DNA of 64,000 nt from Lentzea albidocapillata subsp. violacea (GTDB lineage Bacteria; Actinomycetota; Actinomycetes; Mycobacteriales; Pseudonocardiaceae): NCBI RefSeq assembly GCF_900100275.1, contig NZ_FNET01000001.1, positions 1,054,001 to 1,118,000 on the forward strand. The letters are read 5' to 3'. Below, piece by piece: positions 36,111 through 52,172 of the stretch. Below the pieces are notes generated by a model. The model had not been told where the DNA came from. It saw only the letters and a program-made list of their open reading frames with translations, and ran no database searches. Each line of letters begins with the position of its first letter. The first letter of the stretch is position 1. The translations under genes were made by a program, and so were the position numbers.

Positions 36111-36874
36111 CCACCGCCGTCGCCCGCCCGGTCGTGCTGGACGACTGGTCCTACCTGCCCTGCCCGCGAGGGCCGCGGGCACGGCGCCTCGTGTGCTTCC
36201 CGCACGCGGGCGGCGACGTCGGCACCTTCGCCGAACTGGCCGTCGCGGCGGGACCGGACGTCGAGGTGCTCGCCGTCCGCCTGCCCGGCCGGGGCGGGCG
36301 CTACACCGACCCGCTGCCGGGGACGTTCGCCGAGCTGACGTCCGCGGTCGCCGCGGGCGTCGGCCCCCGGCTCGGCCCGGACGCGGTGTTCTACGGCCAG
36401 AGCTTCGGCGCGCTGCTCGCCTACGAGGTGGCCATCGCGTTGGGGCCCAAGGGTCCCGCGGCGGTCGTGGCCGCCTCGGCCCCCGCCCCTGCCGACTGGG
36501 AACGCGCCGTCCGGCCGGTCGCGGCCGACCCCGCCGCCGGGGCGGAGCGGTTGCTCGCCGAGTGCGGGCTGACCGTGCCCGACGACGACGCGGTCCGCGC
36601 CATGGTGCTGGCCGTGCTGCGCGCCGACATCGCGGTCGGCGCGACCTACCGGCACCGGCCGGGCCCGCCGGCCCGGTTCGCCGTCCACGCCCTGGCGGGC
36701 GCCGCCGACTCCGGCGCGAGCCCGCCCAGGACGTGGGCGAACACCACCACGGGCCCGTTCACCTCGGCGGTGCTGCCCGGCGGGCACCTGCTCGTCGCGC
36801 CCGGCGACCCCGGACCGGCCGACCTCCTCCGAACCCTCTGCCTGGGAGCGCGCAGTGACCACCACGACCGTTGA
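36107..36874 (+). CDS. Second type II thioesterase
   Basis: 255 residues, alpha/beta hydrolase thioesterase: CFPHAGGDVGTF near the start, nucleophile motif GQSFGALLAYEV with Ser near 99, and a C-terminal LPGGHLL that supplies the His. It overlaps the free PCP gene by four bases and the P450 gene by 20, so it is tightly coupled to both. It may release or proofread the residue on the free PCP, while the thioesterase at 22414 serves the main line; that split is inference. Confidence 0.88.
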   Translation: MTTAVARPVVLDDWSYLPCPRGPRARRLVCFPHAGGDVGTFAELAVAAGPDVEVLAVRLPGRGGRYTDPLPGTFAELTSAVAAGVGPRLGPDAVFYGQSFGALLAYEVAIALGPKGPAAVVAASAPAPADWERAVRPVAADPAAGAERLLAECGLTVPDDDAVRAMVLAVLRADIAVGATYRHRPGPPARFAVHALAGAADSGASPPRTWANTTTGPFTSAVLPGGHLLVAPGDPGPADLLRTLCLGARSDHHDR

Positions 36875-38030
36875 CCTGACCGATGCCCGCCTCTGGGCAG
36901 ACCCCGGCATCGGCGCGCTCGTCGACGAGCTGCGCACCGCCGCCCCGGTCCAGCTCACCCACACCGCCCAGGACGGTCCGGTGTGGTCGGTGCTGTCCTA
37001 TCAGCACTCCTCCGCCGTGCTCACCGACTCCGCCACCTACGGCTCCACCGGCGGCTCCCTGCTCGGCAGCGGCGGCGCACCCGCCGGCGCCGGGAAGATG
37101 ATGGCGCTGACGGACGGCAAGCACCACCGCGACCTGCGGGCCCCGCTGCTGCCGTTCTTCTCCCCCAAGGGGGTGCGCGGCAGCACCGAGCGCATCAACG
37201 ACCTCGCCGCCCAGGTGGTCGCCGACGCGGTCGCCAAGGGGCAGGTCGACCTGGTCGAGGTCATGGCCACGGTGCCGTTGGTGGTCATGTGCGACGTCCT
37301 CGACATCCCCGAGGGCGACCGCGACATGGTCGTGTCGGTGTGCGACGCGGCGTTCCTCGGCACCACACCGCAGGACCGCAGGGCCGCCCACCAGCGGCTC
37401 CTGCCGTACCTGTTCGAGCAGGCGATGCGGCGCCGGATGGCACCGGCAGGCGACCTGATCAGCGTGCTGGCCACGCACAGGGTCAAGGGCAGGCTGCTGC
37501 CGATCGAGGACGTCGTCCTCAACCTGGACAACATCATCGTCGGCGGCGTGCAGACCGTCCGGCACACCGCGGCGATGAGCATCATGGCGTTGCTGGACTA
37601 TCCCGCGGAGTTCCAGCGGCTGCGCGAGGGCGCCGTCGGCGTCGACTCCGCCACGGACGAGCTGCTGCGCTACACCTCCGTCGGCCTGCACGTGCTGCGC
37701 ACCGCCACCCGTGACACGCAGCTGGGCGGCGTCGACGTCCGCGCCGGCGACAAGGTCGCGGTGTGGACGTGGGCCGCCGACCACGACCCGGCCGCGTTCG
37801 ACGCCCCGCACGAGCTGCGCCTGGACCGCGCGCCCAACCGGCACCTGGCACTGGGCGTCGGCCCGCACTACTGCATCGGCGCGCCACTGGCCAAGGCCGA
37901 GCTCGGCGCGGTCTACCGGGCGCTGCTGGACCAGGTCGCCGAGATCGAGGTGACCGGGGAGCCGGTGCACAACCAGTCGATCATCAACTTCGGCTTCGAC
38001 CACCTGCCCGTCACCCTGCACGCGCGCTGA
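36855..38030 (+). CDS. Cytochrome P450
   Basis: 391 residues, soluble bacterial P450. The haem-binding loop is LGVGPHYCIGAPLAK with Cys340, the ExxR motif is ELLR, and the I helix reads VGGVQTVRHTAAMS. The conserved first Phe of the haem loop is replaced by Leu. The I-helix and RHT pattern resemble P450s that hydroxylate carrier-bound amino acids. The GTG start lies 20 bases inside the end of the thioesterase gene. The free PCP upstream is a plausible docking partner; a late-stage tailoring role on the peptide cannot be excluded. Confidence 0.92.
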   Translation: MTTTTVDLTDARLWADPGIGALVDELRTAAPVQLTHTAQDGPVWSVLSYQHSSAVLTDSATYGSTGGSLLGSGGAPAGAGKMMALTDGKHHRDLRAPLLPFFSPKGVRGSTERINDLAAQVVADAVAKGQVDLVEVMATVPLVVMCDVLDIPEGDRDMVVSVCDAAFLGTTPQDRRAAHQRLLPYLFEQAMRRRMAPAGDLISVLATHRVKGRLLPIEDVVLNLDNIIVGGVQTVRHTAAMSIMALLDYPAEFQRLREGAVGVDSATDELLRYTSVGLHVLRTATRDTQLGGVDVRAGDKVAVWTWAADHDPAAFDAPHELRLDRAPNRHLALGVGPHYCIGAPLAKAELGAVYRALLDQVAEIEVTGEPVHNQSIINFGFDHLPVTLHAR

Positions 38031-38045
38031 GAGAGGTCCTTTCCC

Positions 38046-39272
38046 ATGTCCCAGACGACTGTCAGCGACGCACGCCCGTCCCCACCCCGAAGGCCCGGCT
38101 GGCCCCGCGTCGGCATCGTCCTGGGCGGCCAGGGCGTGTCGCTGATCGGCGATCAGGTGTTCTTCATCGCCGCGGTGTGGGCGGCCGCCCAGATGGGCGG
38201 GACCACCGCCGTCACGCTGGTCACCCTGGCCGAGTCGGTGCCGCGCGCCCTGGCGATGATCTTCGGCGGGGTGCTGTGCGACGCACTGGGACCGCGGGTC
38301 GTGCTGCTGCGCACCACGTCCGTGCGGATCGCGGTGCTCGCCGTGGCCACGGTGATAGCGCTGAACTCTCCGACGGTGTGGTTGCTCGTCGTCGTGGCCG
38401 CGCTGGAAGGCGCGCTGCTGGGACTGGGCACGCCGTCGTTCGGCACGCTCATGCCGCGCATGGTGGAGGGCGACCAGCTCGGCAGGGCGAACTCCATTCG
38501 CACCATGGTGGCCAGGTTCGCGCCGATCATCGGGTCGCCGTTCGGCGCGTGGCTCGTCGCCGAGGGGCAGCTCCCGGTCGCACTGGGCGTGGTGACGGTG
38601 GGCTGCGTGGTCGCGTTGCTGTGCCTGGCGCCGGTCACCAAGGAGATCTCCGCCCCCACCGCGGCGCCGAGCGGGGTGCCGATGTGGAAGCGCACCGGCG
38701 ACGGGGTGCGGCTGCTGCGCTCCGACCGCAAGCTGCGGCTGCTGTTCCTCTCCGCGCTGTGCCTCGACTTCGCCTTCGCCTGGCCGATGAACCCCGGCCT
38801 GCCCGTGCTCGTGATCGACCGCGGCTGGCAGGTCTCCGCCGTGGGCCTGGTGATCGCCTGCTGGGCGGGCGGCGCGCTGGCCGGGGCCGGGATCAGCGCC
38901 GTCGTCGGCGAACGGATACCGCTGTCGGTTCGGCTGGTGGGCAGCGGCGTCGGCATCGGCGTGCTGCTGGTGGGCATGGTGTTCGCCCCGACCCTGGCTT
39001 TGACGGCCGTCCTGTCGGTGGCCCTCGGCGTCTGCTCCGGGCTCAACGGACCCGCGGCCGTCACGCTCTACCAGAAGGCAGCCCCGGCCGATCGGCTCGG
39101 CACCGCCATGGCGATGCTCGCGCTGGCGGGCATCGGCTGCGCCCCCTTCGCCTACGCCCTCTCCGGCGCCCTCGCCGGCCTCACCTCGCCCGAGATCGCC
39201 TGGGCGGTCACCGCGCTGGTCGCGTTCGGCGGGCCCATCACGGCCGCCCGCGCGCTGCGGATCCCTGCCTAG
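38046..39272 (+). CDS. MFS exporter
   Basis: 408 residues with about 12 hydrophobic segments and the major-facilitator loop feature GGVLCDALGPRVVLLRTTSVR between helices 2 and 3. It is most similar in style to drug-efflux-type MFS proteins of biosynthetic clusters. It lies 15 bp after the P450 gene (GAGAGAGG upstream) and 11 bp before NRPS3, inside the operon. The likely job is export of, and self-resistance to, the peptide product. Confidence 0.9.
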   Translation: MSQTTVSDARPSPPRRPGWPRVGIVLGGQGVSLIGDQVFFIAAVWAAAQMGGTTAVTLVTLAESVPRALAMIFGGVLCDALGPRVVLLRTTSVRIAVLAVATVIALNSPTVWLLVVVAALEGALLGLGTPSFGTLMPRMVEGDQLGRANSIRTMVARFAPIIGSPFGAWLVAEGQLPVALGVVTVGCVVALLCLAPVTKEISAPTAAPSGVPMWKRTGDGVRLLRSDRKLRLLFLSALCLDFAFAWPMNPGLPVLVIDRGWQVSAVGLVIACWAGGALAGAGISAVVGERIPLSVRLVGSGVGIGVLLVGMVFAPTLALTAVLSVALGVCSGLNGPAAVTLYQKAAPADRLGTAMAMLALAGIGCAPFAYALSGALAGLTSPEIAWAVTALVAFGGPITAARALRIPA

Positions 39273-39283
39273 AAAGGAATGCC

Positions 39284-47788
<8,505 letters not shown>

Positions 47789-47889
47789 CCCCTCCCCGCT
47801 GGGCCGAACGAGGTACGCGCTGTAACAGGGCCGCTGCTGACAGCGACCTTCCCCGTACTCGAACACCCGAATCCGGCTTGGAGGTCTCG

Positions 47890-48237
47890 GTGTCAGTGGT
47901 CGCGACGAGTGGCGAGGACAGGCAGCCGATCTACGTCGAGGTAGCCGTGGCGCCCCCGGCGGGCGGGGACTGGGACGACGACACGAGGGCCAACCCCGCC
48001 GAGAAGGTCATCGCGGTGGCCAGGGACCTGCTCGGTGACGGCGTCCAGCTCGCCCGCACGTGCGCGGAGCGGTTCACCGACGGGCTCAAGGACCTCGGCA
48101 AGGGCGTCGCGCCGGACGAGGTCGAGCTGCAGCTGGGCATCACGCTCGACGCCGAGCTCGGCGCGGTGCTCGCCAAGACGAAGACCAGCGCGCAACTGCA
48201 GATCACGCTGCGCTGGCAGCGGCCGGCGGAATCGTGA
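47890..48237 (+). CDS. Trypco1-like (trypsin-co-occurring domain 1) small protein
   Basis: 115 residues beginning with a GTG at 47890 that follows GGAGG. The pattern matches the short actinobacterial CU044_2847/Trypco1 family: IYVEVAVAPP, a helix (VARDLLGDGVQLARTCAERF), VELQLGITLDAELGAVLAKTKTSAQLQITLRW. These domains co-occur with trypsin-like, CHAT and other effector modules in conflict systems and are thought to act as adaptors. The stop overlaps the MoxR start (GTGA), making it the first gene of the operon. Confidence 0.8.
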   Translation: MSVVATSGEDRQPIYVEVAVAPPAGGDWDDDTRANPAEKVIAVARDLLGDGVQLARTCAERFTDGLKDLGKGVAPDEVELQLGITLDAELGAVLAKTKTSAQLQITLRWQRPAES

Positions 48238-49172
48238 CGGAAGAGCCGGGCACCGCGGTACTCCCCTACTCCTGCATCGTCGGCCAGGAGCAGCTGAAGA
48301 CCGCGCTGGAGCTCAGCTACATCGCGCCGCGCATCGGCGGCGTGCTCGCCACGGGCGACCGCGGCACCGCCAAGTCCATGACGGTCCGCGCCTTCTCGAT
48401 CATGATGAACCGGAGCCTGCCGGTCACGTTGCCGATCAACGCGACCGACGACCGGGTCCTCGGTGGCTGGCGGCTCGACGAGTTGGTGCGTGGCCGGGCG
48501 GTCGAGCAGCGGGGCCTGCTCGAGGAAGCCGGCGAGAAGGGCGTGCTCTACGTAGACGAGATCAACCTCCTCGACGACCACGTCGTGAACATCATCCTCG
48601 ACGTCTCCTCCACCGGGATCCTCACGATCCAGCGTGAGGGCGTGGACCGGCAGGTCAACGTCGAGTTCACCCTCGTCGGCACGATGAACCCGGACGAGGG
48701 CGGTCTGCGCCCGCAGCTCCTCGACAGGTTCGGCCTCTCCGTCGACGTCCGTGCGGAGACCGATCCCGCCCGCCGCAGGAAGATCCTCGACACGGTGCTC
48801 CGCTTCGACGAGGCGCGCGCCAGGCCGGACGACCCGTTCCTGACCAGCGGGATGATCGGGGACTCCAACGTCAGAACGACACTGACGGAGGCCCGTGGAC
48901 GCCTGTACGACGTCAAGTTCGAGTACGACATGACGTCGCTGTGCGCGGAGCTGGCCGCCGTCTTCGGGGTCAGTGGTCACCGGGGCGACGTGGTCACCGC
49001 GCTGGCCGCTCGCGCCCTCGCCGCACGCGAGGACGTGCCGGTTGTCACGCGGTCGCACGTGCGGGCGGTGGCACCGCTCGCGTTGCAGCACCGGCGCTCG
49101 CAGGCAGGGCAGCGCGGTCCGGTGCACTGGACGGCGGAGGACCAGCAGCGGCTCGACGAACTCACCGGCTGA
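48234..49172 (+). CDS. MoxR/ChlI-type AAA+ ATPase
   Basis: 312 residues, AAA+ ATPase of the magnesium-chelatase I/MoxR type. The N-terminal VGQEQLKTAL, Walker A GDRGTAKS (about 41-48), Walker B VLYVDEINLL (about 103-112), sensor GTMNPDEGG and arginine-finger region LLDRFGLSVDV are all intact. MoxR ATPases remodel partner proteins together with a vWA protein. Translation is coupled at the start, and the next gene begins two bases after its stop. It is presumably the energy-using core of the five-function unit. Confidence 0.92.
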   Translation: MTEEPGTAVLPYSCIVGQEQLKTALELSYIAPRIGGVLATGDRGTAKSMTVRAFSIMMNRSLPVTLPINATDDRVLGGWRLDELVRGRAVEQRGLLEEAGEKGVLYVDEINLLDDHVVNIILDVSSTGILTIQREGVDRQVNVEFTLVGTMNPDEGGLRPQLLDRFGLSVDVRAETDPARRRKILDTVLRFDEARARPDDPFLTSGMIGDSNVRTTLTEARGRLYDVKFEYDMTSLCAELAAVFGVSGHRGDVVTALAARALAAREDVPVVTRSHVRAVAPLALQHRRSQAGQRGPVHWTAEDQQRLDELTG

Positions 49173-49174
49173 CC

Positions 49175-49486
49175 GTGACGACCGTTCCCGAGTTCGTCCT
49201 CCCCCGGCTGCTGGTGTGCTGCGCACTCGAGCCGGGTCTCGACGGTGTCCTCCTGCTGGACATGCCCACCCCGGCGTTGCTCACGATCGCCAGGCAGTTC
49301 GCCACCATCCTCGGCAGCGGCGCCGCGACCGTCGTCCTCGGCACACACGAGCACGACGACGACCTGTGGATCTCCTACGACAGCGGCACGTTCGTCCCCT
49401 CCCCGGGACGGCTGAACCACGACGGCCCGCTCGTCGTGGTCGCACCCGACCTCGCGCGGCTGAGCCTCGCGGCCGGGCCGCCGTAG
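49175..49486 (+). CDS. N-terminal part of vWA conflict protein (frame broken)
   Basis: A GTG start two bases after the MoxR stop opens 103 codons: VPEFVLPRLLVCCALEPGLDG, then a helical and strand-rich region with VVLGTHEHDDDLWISYDSG and LVVVAPDLARLSLAAG. The frame then stops at a TAG. The sequence continues smoothly in the next frame (RAAVATLGSPVLHLERHG), so this looks like the N-terminal domain of the vWA protein cut off by a frameshift at about 49470-49482. A true split gene, a programmed frameshift and a sequence error are all possible. Confidence 0.6.
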   Translation: MTTVPEFVLPRLLVCCALEPGLDGVLLLDMPTPALLTIARQFATILGSGAATVVLGTHEHDDDLWISYDSGTFVPSPGRLNHDGPLVVVAPDLARLSLAAGPP

Positions 49487-49503
49487 CCACCCTGGGCTCG
49501 CCG

Positions 49504-50955
49504 GTGCTGCACCTCGAACGCCACGGCGTCTCCTGCACGAGGTCGAACACCACCTACTGGCTGGCGGCCTGCGCCAGTGAGGACATCGGCCGTGTCAGCC
49601 CGCACCTGCTCGACCGCTTCACCGCCCGGCTGCCCGCGGCCAGGGCCGTGCCGCTGATCAACCCGATCGCCCGCGTGCTCGCCGCGCTGAACGGCGAGGC
49701 CGAGCCCGAGTACCCGATCCCCGACGCGCCTGCCGCCTGGTTGCGCATGCTCGCCGACAAGGTTCCCCCCGCGGCGGTGAGTCCGGTCGCGGTCGGCCGA
49801 GCCGTCGCGTTGCACGACGCGGCCGTGGGCATGCGCCGGCCGCTCGCCCTGCTGCGGCTGGCGAGGGCCTTCGCCCGGTTCGACGGCGCGTCCGAGGTGG
49901 AGGCCTGGCACGTCGACGAGGCAGCGGCGTTCATCGGCCTGTCCACCACGGCCAAGAACGACCCCGCACGGCCAGCCGAGCAGCACCAGGCCACTGAGGC
50001 TGAAACTCCCGAAGCGCGCCCTTCCGCCACACCCCGGCAGCTTCCGGCCGGCGGACCCGGCGGTCGGACCGGCCTCGTGCCCACCCCGATCATGGAGGGC
50101 GGCGCCGGCGAGGCCTTGGAACCGATAGCGCTGGCGCTGGCCGGCAACCCCTATCCGGAGGACGTCGCCGAACCCGAACGCGAGGCGACTCCGCTGGTCC
50201 TGCCGTGGCAACGCCGCAGCGGCACGCCGTCGGACCGGGGCGAGGTCGTCGGCACCGAGCCCACGAACCGGCTCGTCGACATCGCGTGGAAAGCGACGTT
50301 CCGCGAAGCCGCCAAGTACCAGGTGATCCGCGGCCGCACCGGCGCGGACGAACCTCTCCTGCTCTCGCCGTCGGACCTGCGCCGCCACCGGCGCACGCCG
50401 AAGGCCGACCACCTGCTGGTGCTGGTGCTGGACCACACCTGTCACCGCGACTGGGACTGGATGCCCGCGCTGGCCGAGCACCTGCGCGCCGCCTACACCC
50501 GGCGCTCGACGGTGTGCGTGGTCGACGTCGGCGCGCCCGGTGCCGAGGTTCCCGTGCGCGCCCAGCGAACGATGGCGCGCAGTCTGCTCGACCCGCGCGT
50601 CGCGGCGGCGCTGGAGAACACCCACGGAACCGCCACCCCGCTCGCACACGGCCTCGAACTCGCCCGCACCACCCTCTGCCACGCCCTGCAACACGGCCGT
50701 ACCCCCGTTGACGAGGCCACGCTTGTCGTGGTCACCGACGGGCTCGGCAACGTGCCGCTCGACGCGAGCCTCCGCGGCGCGGTCGACGGGCTCGTGCGGG
50801 GACAGGGCATCGACGACGCGATAGCGGCGGGCCGCGCGATCGCGGAGCTCGACGGCGTTCGCCCGGTCGTGGTGCTGCCACCGCGCCTGCCACTCCCGGA
50901 CGTGCCGCTGGACCTCGCGCGCGCCCTCGGCCCGGATTGCCTTGTGGTGTCATGA
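49504..50955 (+). CDS. vWA-domain protein of MoxR conflict system
   Basis: The continuation of the preceding gene in another frame; GTG 49504 is the first start after the break but may not be used. The N-terminal part (LERHGVSC, YWLAACASEDIGRVSPHLLDRF) and a helical region lead, after a Pro/Glu-rich linker, to a vWA domain (about the last 210 residues). Its metal site is degenerate (LVLDHTCHRDWDW, not DxSxS). Later VVTDGLGNVPLDAS is typical of vWA proteins paired with MoxR ATPases. The stop overlaps the CHAT start (ATGA). It probably bridges the ATPase and effectors. Confidence 0.75.
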   Translation: MLHLERHGVSCTRSNTTYWLAACASEDIGRVSPHLLDRFTARLPAARAVPLINPIARVLAALNGEAEPEYPIPDAPAAWLRMLADKVPPAAVSPVAVGRAVALHDAAVGMRRPLALLRLARAFARFDGASEVEAWHVDEAAAFIGLSTTAKNDPARPAEQHQATEAETPEARPSATPRQLPAGGPGGRTGLVPTPIMEGGAGEALEPIALALAGNPYPEDVAEPEREATPLVLPWQRRSGTPSDRGEVVGTEPTNRLVDIAWKATFREAAKYQVIRGRTGADEPLLLSPSDLRRHRRTPKADHLLVLVLDHTCHRDWDWMPALAEHLRAAYTRRSTVCVVDVGAPGAEVPVRAQRTMARSLLDPRVAAALENTHGTATPLAHGLELARTTLCHALQHGRTPVDEATLVVVTDGLGNVPLDASLRGAVDGLVRGQGIDDAIAAGRAIAELDGVRPVVVLPPRLPLPDVPLDLARALGPDCLVVS

Positions 50956-52172
50956 GTTCGCTGACCAGACTCCTGACCGGCACCAGCCCGGCCGTCACGG
51001 CGGGGCCGGTACCCGCCGCCGCGCAGGAGGTCGTCGCCGAGCTGCCGGACGCGCAGCCGATGGGCGAGTTCGTCGCCGACATCTCGACCCGGCTCGACCA
51101 GAGCTACGCGATGCTGGTCGTGAACAGGGCGGGTCCCGACGCGTTCACCATCACCGGCAAGCACCGCGACAACCGGCTGCACCTGCGGGCGAGCACGATG
51201 CCGCGGCCCGAGCTGGCACTCGGTGACATGGCGGACAACGAGAGCGCGGCCAGGGAACGGGCCCGCAACATCCGGTACCTGATGCAGAGCTGGTCCCGCC
51301 AGGCCGAGTCGTTGCGGGAGTGGGTGGAACGCCTGCGGGCCACCGTGGGTGACGGCAACCTCCGCCTGGTGGTGTGGGACGACACCGGCTACGAGATCCC
51401 GTGGGAGCTGCTGTACCTCCCTGGCGACGAGCAGGAAGGCCGGGCGGACGGCTGGCTCGGTCAGCTGCTCGCCGTCACCCGCATGGTCACCATCCACTCG
51501 TTCGACCCGCGCCGGCGCCCGAACCCGCTGGAGCTGGGCGACCACGTCTGCACCGGCGACGCGGTCGCGTGGGCCATCGACGACATGCGGGCCGACCTGG
51601 CCTCGATCAACCGGTTCAACCCGTTGCGCTGCCGCTCCAACGACGAACTGCTCGACCGCCTCTACGACACCGCGCCGCTCGGCCTGGTCTACATCGCCGC
51701 ACACGGGAAGTTCTCGGACAGGATGACCGAGCTGACGCTGGACGACCTCGGCCTCGAAGCGTTCGACTACGGCGATCTGCCCGGCCTGCACGCCTCGCAC
51801 GGGCTGGTGTTCATGAACGCCTGCCACTCCGGCCGGCTGCTCAACGACGTGCGCGTCAACCTCTCGCTCTTCGGCTTCGCGGAGCTGTTCCTGCGCCAGG
51901 GCGCCGCCACCGTGATCGGCGCCGCCGGCAAGGTCGACACGGACATCGCGCGGACCGTGGCCGACCAGATCTTCCAGGAGATCGTCCGCGACCCCGCCAT
52001 CCCCGTCGCCGAGGCCGTGCGCCTCGTGCGGGCGCGTGCCGCGACCAGAGTGGACGGTCGCCGGCCGGCGATGGAAGCGCTCAAGGAGTTCCTCTACACC
52101 TTCATGTACGTCTGCTACGGCAACCCCTTCACGCGGCTCGCCGTGCCACCGGACGGAGGCGGCGATGACTGA
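50952..52172 (+). CDS. CHAT-domain protease of MoxR-vWA system
   Basis: 406 residues. The C-terminal half is a CHAT domain with both catalytic residues, His251 in YIAAHGKF and Cys291 in FMNACHSGRL, and the family's LFLRQGAATVIGAAGKVD. The N-terminal half holds a helical region and GYEIPWELLYLPGDE, which often precedes CHAT domains. It is the likely protease effector of the system. Its start overlaps the vWA gene stop and its stop overlaps the GlgX-like start by eight bases, so it is embedded between them in one mRNA. Confidence 0.9.
   Translation: MSSLTRLLTGTSPAVTAGPVPAAAQEVVAELPDAQPMGEFVADISTRLDQSYAMLVVNRAGPDAFTITGKHRDNRLHLRASTMPRPELALGDMADNESAARERARNIRYLMQSWSRQAESLREWVERLRATVGDGNLRLVVWDDTGYEIPWELLYLPGDEQEGRADGWLGQLLAVTRMVTIHSFDPRRRPNPLELGDHVCTGDAVAWAIDDMRADLASINRFNPLRCRSNDELLDRLYDTAPLGLVYIAAHGKFSDRMTELTLDDLGLEAFDYGDLPGLHASHGLVFMNACHSGRLLNDVRVNLSLFGFAELFLRQGAATVIGAAGKVDTDIARTVADQIFQEIVRDPAIPVAEAVRLVRARAATRVDGRRPAMEALKEFLYTFMYVCYGNPFTRLAVPPDGGGDD

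Noticed and set aside
37763..39283. In-frame upstream extension of NRPS3 through the P450 and MFS genes
   Set aside because: The extension is an out-of-frame reading of two clear genes. The ATG at 39284 has a ribosome-binding site and begins with a standard C-domain N-terminus.
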